NCBI GenBank assembly: GCA_019136395.1
Contig: JAGVUH010000278.1
Coordinates: 1-6,632, forward strand
Source: Gammaproteobacteria bacterium
GTDB taxonomy: Bacteria > Pseudomonadota > Gammaproteobacteria > Chromatiales > Chromatiaceae
Reading direction: 5' to 3'
DNA length: 6,632 bases
Shown here one piece after another: positions 1 through 5,745 of this stretch (the first letter of the stretch is position 1; every line of letters starts with the position of its first letter). The notes under the pieces are model-generated. The model worked only from the letters and a program-made list of their open reading frames with translations, had not been told where the DNA came from and searched no databases. A program made the translations under genes and the position numbers.

Positions 1-1845
1 CAGCAGGCCGAGGCCGCCAACCGGGCCAAAAGCGCCTTCCTGGCCAACATGAGCCACGAGATCCGTACCCCGATGAACGGCATCATCGGCATGGCGCAAC
101 TGGCGATGCGCACCGACCTGGATCCCCGCCAGCGCGACTATGTGCGCAAGATCGAGAACTCGGCCCGTTCCCTGCTGGGCATCCTTAACGACATCCTTGA
201 CCTCTCCAAGATCGAGGCGGGCAAGCTGGAGACCGAGCGGACGCCCTTCGATCTGATCCTTCTGGTCGAGAAGGTCATGCACCTGGTGGAGGTCGCCGCC
301 CATGACAAGGGCCTGACCCTCTGCCTTGACGCGGTCCCCGACCAGGACCGGTTCTTTGTGGGCGATCCCCTGCGCATCTCCCAGATCCTCACCAACCTGC
401 TGAGCAATGCCGTCAAGTTCACCGCGGCAGGCACGGTCCGCCTGGCCATTCGTCAGCCCGCCACCGGACGCTTGCGCTTCGCGATCAGCGACACGGGCAT
501 CGGCCTGACCACCGAGGAACGGCAACGCCTCTTCCAGGCCTTCTCCCAGGCGGATTCCAGCACCACCCGCAAGTTTGGCGGCACCGGCCTGGGCCTGATC
601 ATCACCAAGCAGTTGGTCGAGCTGATGAACGGCAGCATCGAGGTGACCAGTGAGCCCGGCCAGGGCAGTTGCTTCAGCGTCGAGATCGAGGCCCCCGTCC
701 ACGGGGGGCCTATTCCCGCCGCGGCCGGCGCGGCGCAGGGCGTCCCCGCCGGCCGGGCTGAGGTGGCCGAGGCCCAGGGGGCCAACCCCAGCCTGGCTAT
801 CGCCTCTTCCCTGTCCACGGATCGGCGCCCTGATCAGTCCCAGGATCAGTCCTCCGACCATCCACATGACCAGTCCCCCGGTCAGCCCCCTGATCGGCCC
901 GGGGGCTATCCCCAGGCCCGGGCCCAGCAGGGCCCGGCGCCAGAATTGGCCGGCAAACGCCTATTGCTGGCCGAGGACAACCTGCTCAATCAGGAAATCG
1001 TCCTCGGTTTCCTGGAGGATAGCGGCCTGCGGATCGATATCGCTGGCGATGGCCAGCAGGCGGTGACGCTGTTCCAAACCAGGGCCTATGACCTGGTCCT
1101 GATGGATATCCAGATGCCCATCATGGACGGCTACGAGGCCAGCCGGCGCACCCGGGCCCTCGACCCCCAGATTCCCATCATTGCCCTGACCGCCAACGCC
1201 TTCAGCGAGGACATGGAAAAGTCCCTTCAGGCCGGCATGACCGAACACCTCAGCAAACCCATTGACCGTAAACAGTTCCTGGACGTTTTGAGCAAATACA
1301 TGGCACCCAACCTACCTGAAGGGCGCAATGCCCTCCACCCGGAGCGCGGCCTCGCCCTGATGGGGGGGAAGACGGCGCTCTATGCCAAGATCCTGGGTGA
1401 TTTTGCCCAGGCCTATGACAACCTCCAGCTCAATCTCGATGACCCGGATGATCGACGCACCTTGCACGGCCTGAAAGGCCTGAGCGGCAACATCGGCGCT
1501 GACCGGTTACGGGAATTGGCCATCGAGCTGGAGCGGACGGGAGACCGCGACCTCCTGACTGACTTGCAACGGGAATTGACCGCGGTCCTGGCCGATATCC
1601 GTGCCTACCTGGCCAACCTGTCCACCCCTGAGACGCCGCGCCGCAAGGAGTCAGCCAGCCCGGCGCTCATCCAGCAGCTCTTCGAGGAAATCCGGGACCA
1701 GGCCCGCGCCAGCAACTCCCGCAACTGCCGGGCGGCCATCGACCGGTTGCGCCAACTGCAACTCGCGCCCGAGGAGGAGGCCCGCCTCAACCAGGCCAGC
1801 GAACTGCTCAACGAGCGCAATTACCAGGCTTTGGCCAGGCTCTAA
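1..1845 (+). CDS. Hybrid sensor histidine kinase with receiver and HPt domains (5' end outside window)
   Basis: This is the signalling half of a hybrid two-component kinase, which autophosphorylates on histidine and passes phosphate through its own receiver and HPt domains. The frame is open from base 1, so the sensor part lies outside the window and the ATG at 49 is inside the H-box, not the start. Counting base 1 as codon 1, the visible 614 residues hold the following: a HisKA domain with [12 protein letters not shown] (His19); an ATPase domain with N-box NLLSNAVKF (132-140), G1 DTGIG (164-168) and G2 GGTGLG (193-198); a proline/glutamine/aspartate-rich linker (about 225-318); a receiver with acidic pair E325-D326, phospho-acceptor D369, T397 and K419; an HPt domain with HGLKG (His489); and a charged helical tail to 614. 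All catalytic residues are present, so the visible part looks functional. The signal sensed and the partner regulator cannot be inferred. No clear terminator follows the stop; a restriction-gene fragment begins 9 bases later. Confidence 0.95.
   Translation, partial: QQAEAANRAKSAFLANMSHEIRTPMNGIIGMAQLAMRTDLDPRQRDYVRKIENSARSLLGILNDILDLSKIEAGKLETERTPFDLILLVEKVMHLVEVAAHDKGLTLCLDAVPDQDRFFVGDPLRISQILTNLLSNAVKFTAAGTVRLAIRQPATGRLRFAISDTGIGLTTEERQRLFQAFSQADSSTTRKFGGTGLGLIITKQLVELMNGSIEVTSEPGQGSCFSVEIEAPVHGGPIPAAAGAAQGVPAGRAEVAEAQGANPSLAIASSLSTDRRPDQSQDQSSDHPHDQSPGQPPDRPGGYPQARAQQGPAPELAGKRLLLAEDNLLNQEIVLGFLEDSGLRIDIAGDGQQAVTLFQTRAYDLVLMDIQMPIMDGYEASRRTRALDPQIPIIALTANAFSEDMEKSLQAGMTEHLSKPIDRKQFLDVLSKYMAPNLPEGRNALHPERGLALMGGKTALYAKILGDFAQAYDNLQLNLDDPDDRRTLHGLKGLSGNIGADRLRELAIELERTGDRDLLTDLQRELTAVLADIRAYLANLSTPETPRRKESASPALIQQLFEEIRDQARASNSRNCRAAIDRLRQLQLAPEEEARLNQASELLNERNYQALARL
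826..906 (+). repeat. Degenerate short repeats in the kinase interdomain linker
   Basis: The linker between the ATPase and receiver domains contains imperfect repeats of a short unit coding for D-Q-S or D-x-P ([15 protein letters not shown] and onward). At the DNA level the motif gatcagtcc or gaccagtcc recurs several times. It lies inside the kinase reading frame and keeps it open. It is most likely a flexible linker grown by slippage, with no separate function visible. Confidence 0.6.
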
Positions 1846-1853
1846 CTTCGCTT

Positions 1854-2017
1854 TTGTGCGTGCCTTTCTCGAAGGTGAACCAGGTGCCTTGGGGGGTCCG
1901 CCTCGATGGGCGTCGGTTCGCCGAGCAGATGGCAAAGATCGAGGAAGTGCTCCTTGGTGCAGGCGCTTTCCTTGAGGGTTACCCCCCGCCATTTCTTGAT
2001 AAAGTCGTCCGGGGTCA
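1854..2017 (-). pseudogene. Fragment of a type IIL restriction-modification gene (first ~54 codons)
   Basis: On the - strand this matches the first ~54 codons of the complete restriction gene further right, with five substitutions and one inserted base by direct comparison. The initiator ATG has become CTG (the sequence reads LTPDDFIKKWRG). A run of six G at 1891-1896, against five in the intact gene, shifts the frame after about codon 41, so EADPQGTWF becomes EADPPRHL. The fragment ends before the region that would encode the nuclease residues D64, E74 and K76. It therefore cannot encode an enzyme and is a relic or partial duplication. Its truncated end lies 9 bases from the stop of the + strand kinase gene. 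Confidence 0.9.
1854..2017. repeat. Direct repeat, left copy (164 bp)
   Basis: This is the left member of a direct repeat pair. It aligns with 5485-5647 at about 96-97% identity, counted by eye as five mismatches and one single-base indel. Both copies have the same orientation and their starts are 3631 bases apart. Similarity stops abruptly on both sides: at ttgtgcg on the left, and at the start codon of the restriction gene on the right. The repeat is far too long for a usual transposon target duplication. Confidence 0.92.
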
Positions 2018-2078
2018 GATGGCATCGTAAAACGGTCGCGCCGTTCCGCGGTGGGTCTAGTGGGACCAGATTTATCAC

Positions 2079-2132
2079 GTACGGTAACTTTTTCTTGCAA
2101 TGGGGCAATCGGGTCGTTATTTTGTACCGTAC
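2079..2132. promoter_or_regulatory. Inverted repeat flanking the hipB promoter, likely operator
   Basis: An 8-bp exact inverted repeat, GTACGGTA at 2079-2086 and TACCGTAC at 2125-2132, brackets the putative -35 and -10 boxes. HipB-type repressors are known to bind inverted sites in their own promoters, so an autoregulatory operator is the natural reading. These sites do not obviously match the E. coli TATCC-N8-GGATA operator. Similarity around the sites extends a little further (CA before or near GTACGG in both arms). Assigning HipB as the binder is inference. Confidence 0.5.
2095..2123 (+). promoter_or_regulatory. Sigma-70-like promoter for the hipB-hipA' pair
   Basis: TTGCAA at 2095-2100 and TATTTT at 2118-2123 each match four of six consensus positions and are spaced by the optimal 17 bases. 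They lie 34 bases ahead of the ATG at 2157, in a locally AT-rich stretch, and between the arms of an inverted repeat. This fits a repressible antitoxin promoter. No transcription start has been demonstrated. Confidence 0.5.
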
Positions 2133-2156
2133 TGTATCTTTTTTAGGGACGCGGCC

Positions 2157-2441
2157 ATGACCGACGAAGACAGCCTTTACGGCGCGGTCCAGACCGCCGA
2201 GGAACTCGGCCGCGTGGCCCGCACCCATCGCAAGCAGCGGCGCCTGACACTGGAGACGGTCTCCGGGCTCGGTAACCTGAGCACGCGTTTCCTTTCGGAG
2301 TTTGAGCGGGGCAAGGAAACTGCCGAGATCGGCAAGGTCCTCAAGGCGCTGCGCACTTTGGGGCTGGAGGTGATCATCCAACCGCGCGGGCGGGTGACGC
2401 CGGTGCACAGGGCTGACCAGGCGCGTGAGGAGACCCCATGA
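2157..2441 (+). CDS. HipB-like XRE-family antitoxin / transcriptional repressor
   Basis: The gene codes for a 94-residue helix-turn-helix protein of the small HipB-like (y4mF-type) group. Such proteins neutralise the HipA kinase toxin by forming a complex and repress their own operon. The DNA-binding fold spans about L17-L70, with the recognition-helix region LSTRFLSEFERGK (41-53) followed by the family-typical TAEIGKVLKALRTLGLEV. I chose the ATG at 2157 because it has an AGGGA ribosome site at 2145-2149 and removes a non-homologous leader; an upstream ATG at 2100 would place the promoter -10 box inside the gene. The stop overlaps the start of the next frame (ATGA, 2438-2441), a coupling typical of hipBA operons. 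The gene appears intact although its partner toxin is truncated, so it may persist as an orphan repressor or as protection against a HipA made elsewhere. Confidence 0.88.
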   Translation: MTDEDSLYGAVQTAEELGRVARTHRKQRRLTLETVSGLGNLSTRFLSEFERGKETAEIGKVLKALRTLGLEVIIQPRGRVTPVHRADQAREETP

Positions 2442-2725
2442 GCGACCCCGACCGCCTCAACGTCTGGCATGAGCAGCGCTTGGTCGGTGAGCTCTGGCGT
2501 AACCAGATCGGGGCCATCGGGTTTCATTCGAGGGACGATACGGCGCTTATCCAGCGCTGCAACGCATCGAGAAAGTTGTCACCACCCAGTGCCGGCGTTA
2601 TGCCAAGCAATAGCGTAGCCGTAGCCACAAATCAAGGACAAGCGGTCGCCTATTACGACATTGTCGATGTCATCCTGGAGCAGGCGGTTGTGTCGGAAGC
2701 GAGGCTGACCAGGGTCAGCCGTTAG
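2438..2725 (+). pseudogene. Truncated HipA-like toxin gene (N-terminal stub)
   Basis: The frame starts at an ATG overlapping the hipB stop and has a strong AGGAG site at 2428-2432. Residues 1-30 (LNVWHEQRLVGELW...GAIGFH) resemble the N-terminal domain of HipA serine/threonine kinases, which are normally about 400-440 residues long. After about residue 30 (base ~2525) the similarity ends. The remaining ~65 residues are unfamiliar and look like out-of-frame sequence, and the frame stops at 2725. The ATP-binding and catalytic core is absent, so no kinase toxin can be made. A 95-residue product could still be translated. The end runs 11 bases into the convergent restriction gene, suggesting the deletion or insertion that destroyed hipA occurred when this junction formed. 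Confidence 0.75.
2703..2720. repeat. Near-perfect palindrome at the convergent gene ends
   Basis: GGCTGACC (2703-2710) and GGTCAGCC (2713-2720) form an 8-bp inverted repeat with a 2-base centre. It contains the TGA stop of the restriction gene (2715-2717) and lies just before the stop of the hipA stub. It could act as a bidirectional terminator between convergent genes. However, it has no T-tract on either side and its loop is tight, so this role is uncertain. Confidence 0.4.
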
Positions 2726-5648
2726 GCTGCATCCCGTGGCTTCTCTCCAGATTGATCGTCAACAACCGCGCCAGGATCACCTCGTCGGGCATGTCCGGGC
2801 TGTAGTCCTCCCAGCCATAGGCCGCCGCAACGGCGACATCGAGGGTCAGGTGAGCCTGGTCCAGCCAGTGCGGACGCTGGTTGTAGAGGTTGGTCAGGGT
2901 CCGGGCCTTGAGGTCCTTCTCATGATCGGGCTTGGGGATGATCCGGGCGGGGTAACCAGGGACCACCTCGGGCACCCGCTCCACCCACTCGGGTGGGTTC
3001 AGCCAGTTCTCCCGCAGTTCGTTCAGCCGATGAGCCGCTTGAGCAATCGCCAGGGCGACCGGACGCCGCTCCGGGGTCAAGGTGGGCAGGACGACGCCAT
3101 CCTCCAGATTTTCGACAGGGCCAGCGGTATCGGCCGGCGTCAGGCCCTCGGGGAAAGGAAAGGTCTCGAAGGTGGTGGTGGGGGTGTAGCGAGGCCGATC
3201 CTCCAGGCTGGTGCCCAATCGCAGTGACCAGAGTTCATGTAATCGCGAGTGGAGGATACCGAAGGTGGTGTCGTCAGAGCGGGCAATGACTACGACTTGG
3301 CAATCAGGCAAGACGTATGCCGGCAGCCAGGTAAAAACCCTGTGCTTGGCGATACGTGGCGTAGCAATGTACCGAACACCTGATTGCCGAATCGCCAGCC
3401 TGAGTTTTGGCATTGCTTCTCCCAGTCGCCACCAGTTGCGTCGGCGTGTTTCCCGGTTTACTCGATCCCTCATAGGCTTGACAGTAGTGAGGACGTAATT
3501 GAACGGCTCCTCGTAAAGGGCTGCCTCGGCCTCCTGCCGTTCAGTGCCGAAGTCAACAATCCAGGTATCCGAGGATCGTCGGGTGATATCCAGCCCATTT
3601 CTCCACGGCTTAACGACTTCGGAGTTAGGGGCTCCATGAGGATTCGGCAGAACCAACCACTTTCGCGCCATCTCCGGAGAAACGGTAAAGGGACCATTCT
3701 GCTGGGTACCGATAAAAGACACTCCAGCGTTCGCGCTCAATCGGGTCGCCTTGGTGAGATCAACTGATTTCGCTGAGCCTGGCGTCAAGTCAGCATGAAT
3801 GACCGCCGCTGTTTCCCCATTCAGCACAGCCTGATTTCCCTTTCCTTCCAGGGAGGAACTAAAGGTGTGGGGACCAAAGGCAACCAGCGATACCCTGACT
3901 GCCGCCCCGTCGTTGATCCAGGGTTCATCCGACCAGGCTTCGAAAATGCTACCGGTCTCTACAATCCGCTCCAGTACCCTGCGATTGGCGCCACCACGAA
4001 TGCTATTGGTGGCGACCAAGCCGGCTAGCCTGACCTTGCCGGCATTGATCTGTGCCCGGGCCTTCTCGAACCAATAGGTCACGAGATCAGCCCCGCCAGG
4101 CACCCTTCCCTGATACTGAGAGCGGAGACGGGTCACATACTCAGCGCCGAGCGCGCCAAGCATCTTCTTATCCCCCAGGAAGGGTGGATTGCCAACGATG
4201 ACATCCGCCTCTGGCCATTCCGGCTCGGTCCCGTCGGGGTTCAGAATGGCATCCCGCAACTGGATATTGTCCAGGTTGCGCAGGATGGGTGACTTGGCCA
4301 GGGCGAAGCCGTGGTTCAGCATCCACTGGATCTCGCCGATCCACAGCGACACCCGCGCCAGTTCCGCGGCGAAGGGGTTGATCTCGATGCCGAGCACGTT
4401 CTCCGGCCCGACCATCGGGAATTGGCGCGGCAGGCACATGCCCTCGGCCTCGGTAATGACCTGGTGCTCCAGGTCCTTCAGGCCCAGCAGGGACAGGAGC
4501 AGGAAGTTTCCCGATCCACAAGCCGGATCGAGGACACGGAATTGCTGCAACCGATGGAGGAAACCCTGATACAACTCCATCGCGGCATTGCGCGCCTTGG
4601 TCGCCGCGGCGGGCGACCGGGCGGCCTGGGCCTTGTCGAGGTGGCCTTGAATCTCGCCCTTGACCGCCGCCCATTCCGCCCGCAGCGGGTCCAGCACCAC
4701 CGGGTTGACCAGGCGCATGATGGTCGCCGGGTCGGTGTATTCGGCGCCCAATTGCGCCCGCAGGGCCGGGTCCAGGCTGCGCACGAACAGGGTGCCGGCG
4801 ATGGTCGGGTCGATGGCCTGCCAGTCCAGGGCGGCGAGGGCGAGGAGTTGCTGAAGGTCCTCTAGCTCCAGGGGCAGGGCCTGAGCATCGGTGAAGAGGC
4901 CACCGTTGAACCAGTCGACCGACTCGAAACCCACCTCCCCGCCCGTGGCCATGGCCCCGAACAGGGCCTCGAATCGTCCCTGGGCCTTCACCGGCTGGGC
5001 CTGGGCCGCCTTGAGCATCCGCGTGAACATCTGGTTGGGCAGGAGGTCGATGTCCTCGGCAAAGAGGCAGAACAGCACCTGCTGACAGAAGTGCGCCACC
5101 CGCGCCGGGTCATGGCCGCGGCCACGCCAGGTCTGGGCCAGGGCGCCGAGCTGACTGGCGGCCTGTTCGGTGAGTTGCGCCCGGGTCTCCGCTGGCCGGA
5201 GGCGTTCGGGGTGGGTGAAGGCCCACTTGAGGAGGTTGAGCTTGGCCGGGTCGCGCAGGTCGTCGAGGGTCAGATCGATGGTCTTGGGTACCAGCCCGGT
5301 GAAGGCGGTACTGAGGCGGATGAGCTGGATATCCGAGACGATGAGGAGGGGCGGATATTCCAGGGCGGGGGTGTAGTTCTGGAGTTGCTGGAAGGCCTTG
5401 TCCAGATTGGCGCCGGGACTCTTGTACTCCCAGGCGAAACAGCCCTGCCGCCAGACATCGGCGAAGCCCTGGCCACCCCCGGCCTTGTGCGCGCCTTTCT
5501 CGAAGGTGAACCAGGTCCCTTGGGGGTCCGCCTCGATGGGCGTCGGTTCGCCGAGCAGATGGCAAAGGTCGAGGAAGTGTTCCTTGGTGGAGGCGCTTTC
5601 CTTGAGGGTTACCCCCCGCCATTTCTTGATAAAGTCGTCCGGGGTCAT
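2715..5648 (-). CDS. Type IIL (MmeI-like) restriction endonuclease/adenine methyltransferase, single chain
   Basis: This 977-residue protein combines nuclease, methyltransferase and specificity in one chain, as in MmeI (about 920 residues). Such enzymes methylate adenine on one strand of a short asymmetric site and cut about 20 bases away. The N-terminal nuclease shows D64-X9-E74-X-K76 (DVW...WEYK), the MmeI-type catalytic motif. A helical spacer (about 155-365) follows. The methylase core has motif I DPACGSGN (374-381), the acidic strand VLGIEINPFA, and motif IV NPPF (487-490), which marks an N6-adenine enzyme. The target-recognition region covers about 600-860 (including NGLDITRR and RNWWRLGEAMPKLRLAI), followed by a helical tail. 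The ATG at 5648 is supported by an AGGAA site (5654-5658) seven bases upstream. No frameshift or missing catalytic residue is visible, so the gene looks active. GC drops markedly over the recognition region. The target sequence cannot be read from the protein. BREX PglX is less likely, given the nuclease motif and the shorter length. Confidence 0.92.
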   Translation of the reverse strand: MTPDDFIKKWRGVTLKESASTKEHFLDLCHLLGEPTPIEADPQGTWFTFEKGAHKAGGGQGFADVWRQGCFAWEYKSPGANLDKAFQQLQNYTPALEYPPLLIVSDIQLIRLSTAFTGLVPKTIDLTLDDLRDPAKLNLLKWAFTHPERLRPAETRAQLTEQAASQLGALAQTWRGRGHDPARVAHFCQQVLFCLFAEDIDLLPNQMFTRMLKAAQAQPVKAQGRFEALFGAMATGGEVGFESVDWFNGGLFTDAQALPLELEDLQQLLALAALDWQAIDPTIAGTLFVRSLDPALRAQLGAEYTDPATIMRLVNPVVLDPLRAEWAAVKGEIQGHLDKAQAARSPAAATKARNAAMELYQGFLHRLQQFRVLDPACGSGNFLLLSLLGLKDLEHQVITEAEGMCLPRQFPMVGPENVLGIEINPFAAELARVSLWIGEIQWMLNHGFALAKSPILRNLDNIQLRDAILNPDGTEPEWPEADVIVGNPPFLGDKKMLGALGAEYVTRLRSQYQGRVPGGADLVTYWFEKARAQINAGKVRLAGLVATNSIRGGANRRVLERIVETGSIFEAWSDEPWINDGAAVRVSLVAFGPHTFSSSLEGKGNQAVLNGETAAVIHADLTPGSAKSVDLTKATRLSANAGVSFIGTQQNGPFTVSPEMARKWLVLPNPHGAPNSEVVKPWRNGLDITRRSSDTWIVDFGTERQEAEAALYEEPFNYVLTTVKPMRDRVNRETRRRNWWRLGEAMPKLRLAIRQSGVRYIATPRIAKHRVFTWLPAYVLPDCQVVVIARSDDTTFGILHSRLHELWSLRLGTSLEDRPRYTPTTTFETFPFPEGLTPADTAGPVENLEDGVVLPTLTPERRPVALAIAQAAHRLNELRENWLNPPEWVERVPEVVPGYPARIIPKPDHEKDLKARTLTNLYNQRPHWLDQAHLTLDVAVAAAYGWEDYSPDMPDEVILARLLTINLERSHGMQPNG
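5485..5647. repeat. Direct repeat, right copy (163 bp) within the restriction gene
   Basis: This is the right member of the direct repeat pair. It coincides with codons 1 to ~54 of the intact restriction-modification gene and ends within its start codon. It is probably the source or parental version, because it keeps the reading frame and the ATG, whereas the copy at 1854-2017 does not. Confidence 0.92.
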
Positions 5649-5745
5649 GGTGCTTCCTGGCTAAGGGTGCAAAGAGGCTAGTGTGCGCGCGAGGGTAAGT
5701 TACCTGCGAAGGGAGGTCAGTCAAGCGGCCGGTTTGGCGCCGAGA
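5649..5745. other. Intergenic region between chrA and the restriction gene
   Basis: This 97-base spacer lies between the stop of the chromate transporter and the start of the restriction gene, which read in the same direction. It is long enough for its own promoter, so the two genes need not form an operon. It holds the restriction-gene ribosome site (AGGAA on the - strand, 5654-5658), a weak promoter and a short palindrome. No strong terminator for chrA is visible. Confidence 0.6.
5697..5724 (-). promoter_or_regulatory. Possible weak promoter of the restriction gene, overlapping a palindrome
   Basis: On the - strand, TTGACT (5719-5724) matches five of six -35 positions. It is followed after 16 bases by TAACTT (5697-5702), a poor -10 with three of six matches. 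The perfect 11-bp palindrome GGTAAGTTACC (5694-5704) covers this -10 box and could be an operator. Both calls rest on motif matching alone. Confidence 0.3.

Larger units (their letters stand above)
2018..2156. other. Intergenic region ahead of the hipB-like gene
   Basis: This 139-base gene-free stretch separates the restriction-gene fragment from the antitoxin gene. Its left part holds a weak 5-bp hairpin (AACGG at 2031-2035, CCGTT at 2041-2045). On the - strand this hairpin is followed by TTTT, so it could act as a poor terminator. The right part is clearly AT-richer and carries the promoter and inverted repeat described separately. No open frame in it looks real. Confidence 0.6.

Noticed and set aside
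826..906. CRISPR-like or mobile tandem array
   Set aside because: The repeats are short, imperfect, in frame and translated as a kinase linker.
1854..2017. Target-site duplication of a transposon
   Set aside because: At 164 bp it is far longer than known target duplications, and its edges match a gene start, not an insertion-sequence end. No transposase is recognised between the copies.
2031..2045. Hairpin AACGG/CCGTT as a terminator
   Set aside because: The stem is only 5 bp and the T-run follows only on the - strand, where just a dead fragment lies downstream. Too weak to call.
2100..2156. Longer hipB start at ATG 2100
   Set aside because: It would put the -10 box inside the coding region, adds a leader unlike the family, and has no better ribosome site than AGGGA before 2157.
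1842..2408. 188-residue minus-strand frame spanning the gene fragment and the hipB region
   Set aside because: Only its middle resembles a protein (the restriction-gene head, then frameshifted). The rest is the reverse complement of hipB and its promoter, so it is a shadow frame.
2715..5648. BREX PglX or a stand-alone methyltransferase
   Set aside because: The N-terminal D-X9-E-X-K nuclease motif, the ~977-residue length and the domain order fit a type IIL enzyme better. No other BREX gene is nearby.
5091..5681. 196-residue plus-strand frame opposite the restriction gene
   Set aside because: It is glycine- and glutamate-rich, as expected from the antisense of a GC-rich gene, has no recognisable motif, and lies over a clearly coding - strand frame.
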